A DNA stretch of 36,572 nucleotides from Mucilaginibacter sp. (GTDB lineage: Bacteria; Bacteroidota; Bacteroidia; Sphingobacteriales; Sphingobacteriaceae): contig NZ_JAQBOI010000214.1 of the NCBI RefSeq assembly GCF_028288105.1, positions 1-36,572 on the forward strand, given 5' to 3'. Below are positions 14,293 to 24,542 of the stretch, in pieces; position 1 is the stretch's first letter, and every line of letters starts with the position of its first letter. The notes beneath the pieces are model-generated. The model had not been told where the DNA came from. It saw nothing but the letters and a program-made list of their open reading frames with translations, and searched no databases. A program made the translations under genes and the position numbers.

Positions 14293-16047
14293 CTATTTTA
14301 ACCTGATCTCGCTTACACTGCAACCTTGCGGTACCATCGGGAATACATTATTCTCTTTGGTAACCATTACTTCTAAAAGGAATGATCCTTTATTGTTCAG
14401 CATTTCATTTAATGCCGATGGCAGATCTTTACGGTTGTCAATTACTTTGCCCGGGATACGGTAGGCCGCGGCCAACGCCACAAAATCGGGGCTTTCAATA
14501 TCTACGAACGAGTAACGGCGAGCGTTAAACAGTTCCTGCCATTGGCGAACCATGCCCAGGAAGCGGTTATTAAGGATGATGATCTTTACGTCGATACCGC
14601 TTTGCATAATAGTACCCAATTCCTGGCAGGTCATCTGAAAACCGCCATCGCCAATAATGGCAACTACAGTACGGTTTTGCGCGCCAAATTTAGCTCCGAT
14701 AGCTGCTGGCAAGGCAAAGCCCATAGTACCTAAACCACCGCTGGTTACGTTGCTGCGGGTATTGTTAAATTGAGAGTAACGGCAAGCTACCATCTGGTGC
14801 TGGCCTACGTCGGTCACAATAACAGCTTCGCCTTTGGTAATTTCGTTTAGTTGTTTTATTACCTCACCCATGGTCATTTCGACAGTAGTAGGGTTCAATT
14901 CTTTTTCAATAACCTGTTCAACTTCCTGGCGGGTATATTCTTTGAATTTAGCGTGCCATTCGGTGTGTTCTTTTTTATCTACTAATGCGCTCAGCATCGG
15001 CAGGGTTTCCTTACAATCGCCCCAAACAGGTACGGTTGATTTCACGTTTTTATCTATTTCGGCAGGGTCAATATCCAAATGGACAACCTTTGCCTGTTTC
15101 GCATACTTATCAAGGCGGCCGGTTACGCGGTCGTCAAAACGCATGCCGATGGCAATAAGCACATCGCACTCGTTAGTTAATACGTTTGGCCCATAGTTGC
15201 CGTGCATACCCAGCATACCTACGTTAAGCGGGTGATCTGTTGGGATAGCGCCCGCACCTAAAACAGTCCATGCTGCCGGGATACCGCTTTTTTCAACAAA
15301 AGCTTTAAACTCCTGCTCGGCACTGCCTAATATTACGCCCTGTCCCCATAAAATGAACGGTTTTTTTGCTGAATTAATTAATTCGGCAGCTTCCTGTATA
15401 TATTGCGGGCGAACTATAGGTTTTGGCCTGTAGCTGCGGATATGGTCGCATTTGGTATATCCAGCGTAATCAAATTTCTGGATCTGCGCATTCTTGGTGA
15501 TATCGATCAATACCGGCCCTGGCCTGCCGCTTTTGGCAATATAAAATGCTTTGGCAAGAACTTCGGGGATCTCGGTAGCATCAGTTACCTGGTAGTTCCA
15601 TTTGGTAACCGGGGTAGTGATGTTTATTACGTCTGTTTCCTGGAAGGCATCGGTTCCTAAAAGGTGCGCGAAAACCTGCCCGGTGATACAAACCAAAGGC
15701 GTACTGTCTATCTGTGCATCGGCTAAACCGGTAACTAAATTTGTAGCGCCGGGGCCGCTTGTAGCAAACACAACACCTACTTTGCCCGATGTACGCGCAT
15801 AACCCTGACCTGCATGAATACCGCCCTGCTCGTGGCGGACAAGGATGTGGTTCAGCTTATCGTTATAATCATACAAAGCATCGTAAATAGGCATAATAGC
15901 GCCACCTGGGTAACCAAAAATGGTATCCACACCTTCCACGATCAATGCTTCCAATAAAGCTACCGACCCTGAAACCTCTGTTGTTGGTGTTTTTGCAGGC
16001 TCTGCTGCTTTTTCACTTACTTCCTGTGTGATTGTTTGTGTTTCCAT
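14293..16047 (-). CDS. ilvB: Acetolactate synthase large subunit
   Basis: 584 residues. Thiamine-diphosphate enzyme condensing pyruvate with pyruvate or 2-oxobutanoate. A non-conserved, Thr/Glu/Pro-rich N-terminal extension of about 25 residues precedes the conserved GVDTIFGYPGGAIMPIYDAL; RHEQGGIHAGQGYARTSGK holds the catalytic glutamate; GDGGFQMTCQELGTIMQSG and ILNNRFLGMVRQWQ form the ThDP/Mg site in the C-terminal part. Pairs with IlvN, encoded next. Cytoplasmic. Upstream lies an 81-base spacer with two kinds of repeats. Confidence 0.95.
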   Translation of the reverse strand: METQTITQEVSEKAAEPAKTPTTEVSGSVALLEALIVEGVDTIFGYPGGAIMPIYDALYDYNDKLNHILVRHEQGGIHAGQGYARTSGKVGVVFATSGPGATNLVTGLADAQIDSTPLVCITGQVFAHLLGTDAFQETDVINITTPVTKWNYQVTDATEIPEVLAKAFYIAKSGRPGPVLIDITKNAQIQKFDYAGYTKCDHIRSYRPKPIVRPQYIQEAAELINSAKKPFILWGQGVILGSAEQEFKAFVEKSGIPAAWTVLGAGAIPTDHPLNVGMLGMHGNYGPNVLTNECDVLIAIGMRFDDRVTGRLDKYAKQAKVVHLDIDPAEIDKNVKSTVPVWGDCKETLPMLSALVDKKEHTEWHAKFKEYTRQEVEQVIEKELNPTTVEMTMGEVIKQLNEITKGEAVIVTDVGQHQMVACRYSQFNNTRSNVTSGGLGTMGFALPAAIGAKFGAQNRTVVAIIGDGGFQMTCQELGTIMQSGIDVKIIILNNRFLGMVRQWQELFNARRYSFVDIESPDFVALAAAYRIPGKVIDNRKDLPSALNEMLNNKGSFLLEVMVTKENNVFPMVPQGCSVSEIRLK

Positions 16048-16057
16048 TATTAACCTT

Positions 16058-16089
16058 GATTACACCGATGCTTTATGATACACCGATTT
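16058..16089. repeat. ACACCGAT direct repeat upstream of ilvB
   Basis: GATTACACCGATG (16058-16070) and GATACACCGATTTG (16077-16090) with a 19-base spacing, 11 to 43 bases before the ilvB start. Related to the pair at 13462-13497 before ilvC. Confidence 0.6.
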
Positions 16090-16090
16090 G

Positions 16091-16126
16091 TTAGTCTTTT
16101 ATCTATTAGTCTTTTGTCTTTAATCC
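16091..16126. repeat. 7-bp tandem array close to the ilvD stop
   Basis: Units TTAGTCT, TTTATCT, (A) TTAGTCT, TTTGTCT, TTAATCC, ending two bases from the ilvD stop codon. Confidence 0.6.
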
Positions 16127-16128
16127 TG

Positions 16129-17841
16129 TTAAGGCATTTCATCCGTTACGCAGCCTTCGGCAGCTGTGCTTACCGTTTTCGCGTATTTATATAGCAGGCC
16201 TTTTGTAGCTTTAAGCTTAGGCTGTACCCAATTTGCTTTGCGCCTTGCAATTTCTTCTTCAGATACTTTTAATACCATTGTATTAGTAGTAGCACTTATT
16301 TCGATGATATCGTTATCGTTTACAAAAGCTATAAGTCCACCGTCGTAAGCCTCCGGTGTAATGTGGCCAACCACAAAACCGTGTGTACCACCGCTAAAAC
16401 GGCCATCGGTAATCAAAGCTACCGAAGCGCCTAAGCCCGCACCAAAAATGGCGCCTGTTGGCTTTAGCATCTCGGGCATACCCGGCGCGCCTTTAGGGCC
16501 AATGTTGCGGATAACCACTACATCGCCGGCGCGCACATGGCCGCTGGTAATACCGTGGATCAATTCAAACTCGCCATCAAATACGCGGGCGGGGCCTTCA
16601 AAACGCTCGCCTTCTTTACCACTTATCTTGGCAACACTGCCGCCTTCGGCAAGGTTGCCGTATAATATTTGTAAGTGACCGGTTGCCTTAATAGGGTTTT
16701 CGGCCGGGAAAATTATTTTTTGGTTCTCAAATTCAATTTCAGGAACGTCTGCTAAGTTTTCGGCGATGGTTTTACCGGTTACAGTTAAGCAACTGCCATC
16801 GATCCAGCCTAATTTTAGCAAGTATTTCATTACAGCAGGTACACCGCCAATTTTGTGCAGGTCTTCCATCATATATTTACCGCTCGGCTTCATATCAGCC
16901 AATACAGGTATACGGTTACTTACCGACTGGAAATCATCCTGCGTTACCTTAACATCCACACTTTTAGCCATTGCTATAAGGTGTAGTACCGCATTGGTAG
17001 ATCCACCTAATACCATAATGGTTACGATAGCATTTTCAAATGCCGCGCGGGTCATGATGTCTGATGGTTTAATATCTTTCTCTAACAATACTCTTATTGC
17101 CTTACCGGCTGCCAGGCACTCGGCTTTTTTCTCGTCGCTTAGTGCAGGGTTTGATGAAGAGTAAGGCAAACTCATGCCCAAGGCCTCAATTGCCGAAGCC
17201 ATAGTATTAGCAGTATAGATACCGCCGCAAGCACCCGCGCTTGGACAGGCATTTTTTACAACGCCCATAAAATCTTCTGGAGTGATGTTGCCTGCTATTT
17301 TTTGACCTAAAGCCTCAAAAGCAGATACAATGTTTAGGTCTTCGCCTTTATAATGGCCTGGTTTTATAGTACCGCCATATACCATTATAGACGGGCGGTT
17401 TAACCTACCCATAGCAATTACAGAACCCGGCATATTCTTATCGCATCCCGGCAGGGTAATTAAACCATCATAATATTGAGCGCCGCAAACGGCTTCGATA
17501 GAATCGGCAATTACGTCGCGGCTTACCAAAGAGTAACGCATCCCTTCGGTACCCATGCTCATACCATCGCTTACGCCAATGGTGTTGAATATAAGGCCCA
17601 CCAGGTCTTCATCCCATACCCCTTGTTTAACAAGTTTAGCCAGATCGTTCAGGTGCATATTACAGGTGTTACCATCGTAACCCATGCTGGCTACACCAAC
17701 CTGTGCTTTTTTCATGTCATCATCAGTAAGGCCAATTCCATAAAGCATGGCTTGCGCCGCTGGTTGAGTTGGGTCTTGCGTTAAATTCTTGCTGTATTTA
17801 TTTATCTCTACAGCGTTTAAAGTATCTGATGATGAACTCAT
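16129..17841 (-). CDS. ilvD: Dihydroxy-acid dehydratase
   Basis: 570 residues, full length. Dehydrates dihydroxyisovalerate and dihydroxymethylvalerate to the 2-keto acids of valine and isoleucine. Three Fe-S cluster cysteines are visible: GNTCNMH (Cys60), LPGCDKN (Cys133) and SAGACGG (Cys205); the three-Cys pattern is that of the [2Fe-2S] members. C-terminal GARFSGG-like motif appears as [20 protein letters not shown]. First gene of the ilv-leu operon; about 375 bases of AT-rich leader precede it. Start at ATG 17841 gives [20 protein letters not shown], a plausible N-terminus. Confidence 0.96.
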   Translation of the reverse strand: MSSSSDTLNAVEINKYSKNLTQDPTQPAAQAMLYGIGLTDDDMKKAQVGVASMGYDGNTCNMHLNDLAKLVKQGVWDEDLVGLIFNTIGVSDGMSMGTEGMRYSLVSRDVIADSIEAVCGAQYYDGLITLPGCDKNMPGSVIAMGRLNRPSIMVYGGTIKPGHYKGEDLNIVSAFEALGQKIAGNITPEDFMGVVKNACPSAGACGGIYTANTMASAIEALGMSLPYSSSNPALSDEKKAECLAAGKAIRVLLEKDIKPSDIMTRAAFENAIVTIMVLGGSTNAVLHLIAMAKSVDVKVTQDDFQSVSNRIPVLADMKPSGKYMMEDLHKIGGVPAVMKYLLKLGWIDGSCLTVTGKTIAENLADVPEIEFENQKIIFPAENPIKATGHLQILYGNLAEGGSVAKISGKEGERFEGPARVFDGEFELIHGITSGHVRAGDVVVIRNIGPKGAPGMPEMLKPTGAIFGAGLGASVALITDGRFSGGTHGFVVGHITPEAYDGGLIAFVNDNDIIEISATTNTMVLKVSEEEIARRKANWVQPKLKATKGLLYKYAKTVSTAAEGCVTDEMP

Positions 17842-18215
17842 TTTTTATATTTTACGTTTTGTAGTAACAGCTAAAAATTGCCTTTACTGTTTATGTTATT
17901 TTGTGTATTTGTAAGTTAGAGATAGCTATATAGAATAGCAATAGTTTAAAATTTTATTTTTAAAAAGTATATAATTTCGTATATAGTTAATTATTCAATA
18001 TTATATATGTTATAATTATATAAATATAGAATTATATTTTTAGTAGTTTATACCAAAGTTTAAAACGGTATTCGGTATGTTTTTTATGCATGCATAGTAA
18101 GTTGCCGAAATTCGGCGTGAAATGGGAGTGCGAACAAAAAAATTTGCTTAAAAAGCTAATGTCAAAAGGCCACGTTTGCTACCCCTCCGATAACTACTAA
18201 TAAATTTCAAAGAAC
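17842..18215 (-). promoter_or_regulatory. AT-rich leader/promoter region of the ilv-leu operon
   Basis: About 375 bases without a gene. The part nearer ilvD (about 17940-18060) is extremely AT-rich. Further upstream are two palindromes: a perfect TATGCATGCATA at 18085-18096 and GCCGAAATTCGGC at 18104-18116, plus a repeated CGGTAT nearby (18066-18078). I found no TAnnTTTG box at a convincing spacing and no leader peptide with Ile, Val or Leu codon runs after an ATG. The palindromes are candidate operator sites. Confidence 0.45.
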
Positions 18216-18246
18216 AAAAAAAAGTCCGGCCAATACTGACCGGACT
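18216..18246 (-). terminator. Rho-independent terminator of atpDC
   Basis: On the - strand, a 9-bp stem (AGTCCGGTC with GGCCGGACT, one T-G pair, 6-base loop) is followed by eight T (A-run at 18215-18222). It lies 23 bases after the atpC stop. Confidence 0.9.
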
Positions 18247-18269
18247 CTCTACTATCAGTATAAAAAGTT

Positions 18270-18524
18270 CTATTTGTGAATAATACCTTCGGCTAATACA
18301 GTAACCTTATTGTTTAAGGCTTCCACTACACCACCCTGTATAAAAAATATTTCTTCTTTAGCACCGGCAGCACCACGTATGGTAAGCTTGCCGTCATTTA
18401 AAGTAGAAATGATAGGGGCGTGGTTATTCAAGATCTCTAAAAATCCTAATGTACCGGGTAAGGTAACCGAGGTGGCCTCGCCTTCGTAAACTTTTTTATC
18501 AGGAGTAAGAATTTCTAATGTCAT
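18270..18524 (-). CDS. atpC: ATP synthase epsilon subunit, short form
   Basis: 84 residues: only the N-terminal beta-sandwich domain (MTLEILTPDKKVYEGEATSV, then GFLEILNNHAPIISTLNDG and FFIQGGVVEALNNKVTVLAE). The C-terminal helical hairpin that inhibits ATP hydrolysis in the about 135-residue proteobacterial subunit is missing; the protein ends naturally and a terminator follows. As part of the F1 central stalk it links gamma to the c-ring. It follows atpD as usual in Bacteroidota, where this pair is apart from the other ATP synthase genes. Confidence 0.93.
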   Translation of the reverse strand: MTLEILTPDKKVYEGEATSVTLPGTLGFLEILNNHAPIISTLNDGKLTIRGAAGAKEEIFFIQGGVVEALNNKVTVLAEGIIHK

Positions 18525-18536
18525 GCTTTGTTAGAT

Positions 18537-18603
18537 TCAAGAGTTAAGAATCAAGATGTAAGATTTCTCTTGTCTTGATTCTTGTCTCTTATGTCTTGAT
18601 TCT
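18537..18603. repeat. Inverted pair of 7-bp tandem arrays between atpD and atpC
   Basis: Left arm 18537-18564 has four units of the type TCAAGAG/TTAAGAA, and the right arm 18565-18603 has five of the inverse type GTCTTGA/TTCTTGT. The right arm ends two bases before the atpD stop codon. The arms can pair into a long imperfect hairpin within the atpD-atpC message. Confidence 0.75.
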
Positions 18604-18604
18604 A

Positions 18605-20191
<1,587 letters not shown>

Positions 20192-20313
20192 AGGTTTATT
20201 GCCAAATATTAAAATAGCAGAACGAGATTTTTTAGGCGGAAAATTAGTTTACTGGTAACGGTTTAAAATTTGCCTGTTTTTTATATTTAAAAATGTAGTT
20301 TTTTTTAAAATTT

Positions 20314-20340
20314 GGGCTGCAAATTTCCACTTTCAAGCCC
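20314..20340 (-). terminator. Possible weak terminator after the quinone oxidoreductase gene
   Basis: GGGCT and AGCCC (5 bp, plus 3 bp inside after a small internal loop) lie just after the stop at 20346, followed on the - strand by AAATTTT. The T-run is poor, so this is uncertain. Confidence 0.3.
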
Positions 20341-20345
20341 TATTT

Positions 20346-21329
20346 TTATTCAAAACTCAGCACTATCTTACCCATATGCGCGCTGCTTTCCATCAGTACG
20401 TGAGCTTTTGAAGCCGCGGCAGCAGGGAAAGTTTTGTAGATAACAGGTTTTATTTTCCCCGATGCCAGTAAAGGCCATATGTGTTTTTCCAGGTTTTGGG
20501 CTATAGCGCTTTTAAATTCCACATCCCGCGACCGTAACATGGAGCCGGTTATGCTGATGCGTTTGCGCATCACTTCGGATAGATCAACTTCAGCGGTTTT
20601 GCCTTTCATGCTATTGATGAGTACTAACCTCCCTTCGTTGGCAAGGCTTTTTACATTTAAAGGGGTGTAACCGCCACCTATCATGTCCAATATAACATCA
20701 ACACCTTTACCATTAGTGAGGCTATTTATCGCTTCGCTAAAGTTTTCTTTATTGTAATTGATAGCTTTTACGGCACCCAGATCTTCACAGAATTTGCACT
20801 TTTCGGGGCTGCCTGCGGTAACATAAACGATACTGCCCAGCGCTGTTGCCATTTGTATGGCCGCAACACCAATTCCGCTCGATCCCCCATGCACCAGCAG
20901 GCTTTCGCCGGGTTGCAGGTACGCACGGTCAAACACATTGCTCCAAACGGTAAAGAAGGTTTCGGGTAGGGAGGCCGCTTCCGCAAAGGATAGGTTATCC
21001 GGTACGGGTAAGCATTGCCCTTCGGGGACGTTGCAGTATTCGGCGTAACCGCCACCAATTACAAGGGCGCATACTTTATCGCCAGGTTTCCATCGTTTAA
21101 CATTGGCGCCCACAGCTGTGATAACTCCTGCTATCTCTAATCCCGGGATATCTTTCGGTGCACCTGCAGGTGGTGGGTAATTGCCTTTGCGTTGCGCTAC
21201 ATCCGGGCGGTTTATACCGGCTGCCATTACTTTTACCAGTACTTCGTTGTCGGTGTAAGCCGGTTCAGGCTTTTCGGTCAACTGCAAAACTTCGGGGCCG
21301 CCGGGCTGGGTTATTGTAATAGCTTTCAT
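20346..21329 (-). CDS. NAD(P)H quinone oxidoreductase, PIG3/zeta-crystallin type
   Basis: 327 residues from ATG 21329 (in-frame ATG at 21332 and TTG at 21338 lie just upstream). Medium-chain dehydrogenase/reductase without the zinc-binding cysteines: GroES-like N-terminal half (AITITQPGGPEVLQ, GINRPDVAQRKGNYPPPAGA, PGLEIAGVITAVG), then the Rossmann half with LLVHGGSSGIGVAAIQMA. The GNYPPPAGA and LEIAG phrases fit the PIG3 quinone oxidoreductase family, which reduces quinones with NADPH. Stands alone between atpDC and the permease gene, on the same strand. Physiological substrate cannot be told. Confidence 0.9.
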   Translation of the reverse strand: MKAITITQPGGPEVLQLTEKPEPAYTDNEVLVKVMAAGINRPDVAQRKGNYPPPAGAPKDIPGLEIAGVITAVGANVKRWKPGDKVCALVIGGGYAEYCNVPEGQCLPVPDNLSFAEAASLPETFFTVWSNVFDRAYLQPGESLLVHGGSSGIGVAAIQMATALGSIVYVTAGSPEKCKFCEDLGAVKAINYNKENFSEAINSLTNGKGVDVILDMIGGGYTPLNVKSLANEGRLVLINSMKGKTAEVDLSEVMRKRISITGSMLRSRDVEFKSAIAQNLEKHIWPLLASGKIKPVIYKTFPAAAASKAHVLMESSAHMGKIVLSFE

Positions 21330-21373
21330 CATCAACAATAATAGCTTTTATGCTGGATATGTTTTGAGTATGC

Positions 21374-23743
21374 TTACTCGCTCTTCAAACTATCTGCCGG
21401 GTTAGCAACCGCCGCTTTAAAAGATTGGGTGCTGATGGTTGCAAAGGCAATAACAACCGCCCCTATACCGGCAATAGCCACAACCCACCATTGCATGTTC
21501 TGCCGGTAGGCAAACCCTTCCAGCCATTTGTGCATTGCCAGCCAGGCAAGCGGTGCTGCTATGATAAATGATATGAGTACCAGTTTAATAAAATCTTTTG
21601 ACAGCATACCTACTATGGCTGATACACTCGCACCTAAAACCTTGCGGATGCCAATTTCCTTGTTGCGTTGTTCGGCAGCGTAGGCGGCCAGGCTAAATAA
21701 ACCTAAGCAGGCAATTATGATAGCTAAAGTGGTAAAGGTTATAAACAGCTTGCCCATACGTTGCTCATTGTTGTACATGGTATTAAAATCTTCGTCCATA
21801 AACGAATACTCAAATTGCTGATTTGGGGCCAGAGCCTTCCACTTATTTTCCAGCTTATTCATTAGTGCAGATAAATTACCAGTGCTTATTTTGATGCTTA
21901 ATGATGCCATATCATCGCTCGTCATTGTCATTACAAGCGGGGTAACGTTATCTTTTAACGAGTTAAAATTAAAGTCTTTTACTACTCCGATTATGTGGTA
22001 TTCTCTGTTTATATTTATGATCTTCTCCGAAGGGTCGCCGTTATATCCGAGCATTTTTACCGCTGTTTCGTTGATGATCAGGGCAGATGAATCTGTTAAA
22101 AACTGATCAGAAAAATTTCTGCCTTGTACCAGCTTCATTCCCATTGTATTTAAATAATCTTTATCCACTCTCCAAAACTCTGTCTGGACTGATTTTCCTG
22201 ATATCGCGGACAGCGTATTTGTCCACCTGAGGGTGCCTGTTGGCAAAAAGCTGCTTAATGTGGCATCAATTACTTCCGGCAATTGCTTAACTTCCTGTTT
22301 TAGGGTTTGAGGATTAGCCAATGCACCCGCATTTTTTACAATGAGTACCTGGTTACGGTTAAAACCCAGATCTTTATTTTTTATATAGGCAAGCTGATTA
22401 TAAACAACCAATGTACCTATGATCAAAAAAATAGATATGGAGAACTGGAAGACAACCAAAAAACTCCTTAAGGTACTGCCCTTAAAACCTGCCGATAACT
22501 TGCCCTTTAAAACATCGATAGGCTGAAAGGCGGATAGGAAGAATGCCGGGTAACCACCTGCCAGTATGCCTACCACTGCAATTATAATTAATAACGATGG
22601 CAGTAGCCACATAAAAGTTTGCGTGGTTATAACTAAATTTTTACCAGACATTTGATTGAACAATGGCAGTAAAGCCCATGCTGCTAACACTGCTATTACT
22701 GTTGCAATAATGGTTACCAAAACAGATTCGGAAAGGAATTGGGCAATCAAATATTTGCGGGGCGATCCTAAAACCTTGCGCACGCCTACTTCACGTGCAC
22801 GATTGGCGGAGCGGGCTGTTGAAAGGTTCATGAAATTAATGCAGGCCAGTATCAATATGAAAACAGCTACAGCCGAAAATATATAGATGTATTGTATATC
22901 GCCATTAACCCCAAGCTCCCGCTGCTTGTTCGATTGCAAATGGATGTCTTTTAGTGGAGTTAAATTAAGCTTAATATAATTGCCTTTTGCCACAAACTTA
23001 TCATAATTAAAAGCTTCGGTATTCATGTTTCTTCGTGCCAGGGCATCAAATTTCCCTTCCAGTAGTTTATGGTCACTTCCCGGTTTAAGCAAAATATAAG
23101 TGTTAAAGCTAAAGTGTGCCCAGCTGTTATCATGATTCGGCGCAAGTGCCAGGAAAAAATCAGCCTTAAAGTGCGATTGCCTGGGCATATCTTCCATAAC
23201 GCCCGTTACTTTATAGGCAGTGCTGTCAGTAACCATAGAAATGGTTTTACCAACCGCATTAGTAGTATTAAAATATTTTAATGCAGCGCTTTTGCTGATA
23301 ACAATTGAGTTTGGTTCTGCAAGTGCGGTTTTAAGGTCGCCCTCCATCAATGGAAGGCTGAAAATGTTAAAGATGGTTGGGTCACAATAAAAAACCGTCT
23401 TCTCCTCTATGATCTCATCGTTTTTTTTAAAGCGGATATTTATAGCTGCGGATAATCTCGCCGAGCTCTCGACTTCGGGAAATTCTTTTGCCAGCGCATT
23501 TGCAACGGGTGGGGCGGCTATTGCAAATGAGGTTGTAGTACCGCCATATTTAAGATTAGTATTTACCCTGTAAATTCTATCGAATTTGGTATTAAACCTA
23601 TCGTAACTAAGCTCATCAACCACATAAAACACAATAAGCAGGCAGGTTGTCAAACCCAGGGCAAGCCCCAAAACATTTATAAAAGTAAAACCCTTGTTTT
23701 TTAAAAGGCTCCGGAAGGCTGTTTTAAGGAAGTTTTTTAGCAT
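21374..23743 (-). CDS. ABC transporter permease, MacB/FtsX type
   Basis: 789 residues with the double arrangement usual in Bacteroidota: N-terminal cytoplasmic piece (LKNFLKTAFRSLLKNKGFTF) and first membrane helix (FINVLGLALGLTTCLLIVFY), a periplasmic MacB core domain, three helices of an FtsX domain with ANRAREVGVRKVLGSPRKYL, a second periplasmic domain, and a second FtsX domain with AAEQRNKEIGIRKVLGASVS. Such proteins move substrates or signals across the inner membrane with a separate ATPase and a MacA-like partner; neither is next to it here. It may have a regulated promoter, as a 20-base palindrome lies 42 bases upstream. Substrate unknown. Confidence 0.93.
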   Translation of the reverse strand: MLKNFLKTAFRSLLKNKGFTFINVLGLALGLTTCLLIVFYVVDELSYDRFNTKFDRIYRVNTNLKYGGTTTSFAIAAPPVANALAKEFPEVESSARLSAAINIRFKKNDEIIEEKTVFYCDPTIFNIFSLPLMEGDLKTALAEPNSIVISKSAALKYFNTTNAVGKTISMVTDSTAYKVTGVMEDMPRQSHFKADFFLALAPNHDNSWAHFSFNTYILLKPGSDHKLLEGKFDALARRNMNTEAFNYDKFVAKGNYIKLNLTPLKDIHLQSNKQRELGVNGDIQYIYIFSAVAVFILILACINFMNLSTARSANRAREVGVRKVLGSPRKYLIAQFLSESVLVTIIATVIAVLAAWALLPLFNQMSGKNLVITTQTFMWLLPSLLIIIAVVGILAGGYPAFFLSAFQPIDVLKGKLSAGFKGSTLRSFLVVFQFSISIFLIIGTLVVYNQLAYIKNKDLGFNRNQVLIVKNAGALANPQTLKQEVKQLPEVIDATLSSFLPTGTLRWTNTLSAISGKSVQTEFWRVDKDYLNTMGMKLVQGRNFSDQFLTDSSALIINETAVKMLGYNGDPSEKIININREYHIIGVVKDFNFNSLKDNVTPLVMTMTSDDMASLSIKISTGNLSALMNKLENKWKALAPNQQFEYSFMDEDFNTMYNNEQRMGKLFITFTTLAIIIACLGLFSLAAYAAEQRNKEIGIRKVLGASVSAIVGMLSKDFIKLVLISFIIAAPLAWLAMHKWLEGFAYRQNMQWWVVAIAGIGAVVIAFATISTQSFKAAVANPADSLKSE

Positions 23744-23784
23744 GGTTATAGATTTAATTGCAGGTTGTTAAGCAAAGTAAACCT

Positions 23785-23804
23785 ATAACTAAATATTTAG
23801 TTAT
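23785..23804. promoter_or_regulatory. Perfect 20-bp palindrome between permease and peroxiredoxin genes
   Basis: ATAACTAAATATTTAGTTAT is an exact palindrome 42 bases before the permease start and about 170 before the peroxiredoxin start. Its size and placement fit a dimeric repressor operator. The rest of the 233-base divergent spacer holds no other clear signal. Confidence 0.6.
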
Positions 23805-23976
23805 GCAAATTAATTATCATGCAGTCTTAGTATTAATTATCAGGTATTTTCCCCGCAACTAAAGTAAGCGGAAGGACGATACTCAATTTTTTTTATTGAA
23901 ATCCTATAAATAACACGGCTATGATAAACGCATGCTTATTTATTATTTTATTTGCGGCACAAAAAACACAAAAAGC

Positions 23977-24438
23977 ATGTCAATAGCAGTAGGCCAGGCG
24001 GCACCACAGTTCAAATTAACCTCATCAGAGCTTAAAGAAGTTTCATTATCCGATTTTAAAGGAAAGAAAGTTGTTCTCCATTTTTTCCCGTTGGCATTTA
24101 CCGGTGTTTGCACCACACAGCTTTGCACCATGCGCGATAGCTTTGGTTATTATGACGGCCTAAACGCGCAAATTTTAGGCATATCTGTCGACTCTCCTTT
24201 TACGCTGGCTAAGTTTAAAGAAGAGAATAGTTACCAGTTTCCGTTATTATCAGATTTTAATAAGGAAGTATCTGCAACTTACGGCGCCTTGTACGAAGAG
24301 TTTGCTTTTGGCATGAAAGGAGTGAGCCAACGTGCTGCTTTTGTGATAGATGAGGATCAGAATGTGATATACGCCGAGGTGTTAGAAAACGCCGGAGATT
24401 TACCAAATTTTGAGATTATTGCCGAAAAAGTAAAGTAA
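23977..24438 (+). CDS. Peroxiredoxin, AhpE/BCP-like
   Basis: 153 residues from ATG 23977; the frame continues upstream but the extra residues are unlike the family. AhpC/TSA fold: FKGKKVVLHFFPLAFTGVCT with peroxidatic Cys45, and a second cysteine at position 50 (C-x4-C), as in BCP-type enzymes where it resolves the disulfide. The phrase HFFPLAFTGVC and FPLLSDF resemble mycobacterial AhpE. Reduces hydrogen peroxide or organic peroxides in the cytoplasm with a thiol donor. Alone, divergent from the permease and upstream of tRNA-Arg; no terminator seen after it. Confidence 0.92.
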   Translation: MSIAVGQAAPQFKLTSSELKEVSLSDFKGKKVVLHFFPLAFTGVCTTQLCTMRDSFGYYDGLNAQILGISVDSPFTLAKFKEENSYQFPLLSDFNKEVSATYGALYEEFAFGMKGVSQRAAFVIDEDQNVIYAEVLENAGDLPNFEIIAEKVK

Positions 24439-24450
24439 TTTAACAAAAAG

Positions 24451-24481
24451 TTTGCAATGGATGCAGAAAATCCTATTTTTG
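24451..24481 (+). promoter_or_regulatory. Promoter of tRNA-Arg, Bacteroidota consensus
   Basis: TTTG at 24451-24454 and TATTTTTG at 24474-24481 with exactly 19 bases between them match TTTG-N19-TAnnTTTG. It is the best promoter in the window and sits 61 bases before the tRNA. Confidence 0.8.
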
Positions 24482-24542
24482 CAGTCCTTTAAAAAAGGTC
24501 TTATATCTGTTAGTGATGTAAGAATTTTCAAATACTGAAAGC

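Noticed and set aside
17940..18060. Leader peptide with runs of Ile codons on the - strand
   Set aside because: The ATA/ATT codons simply reflect AT-richness; no frame with an ATG runs through them.
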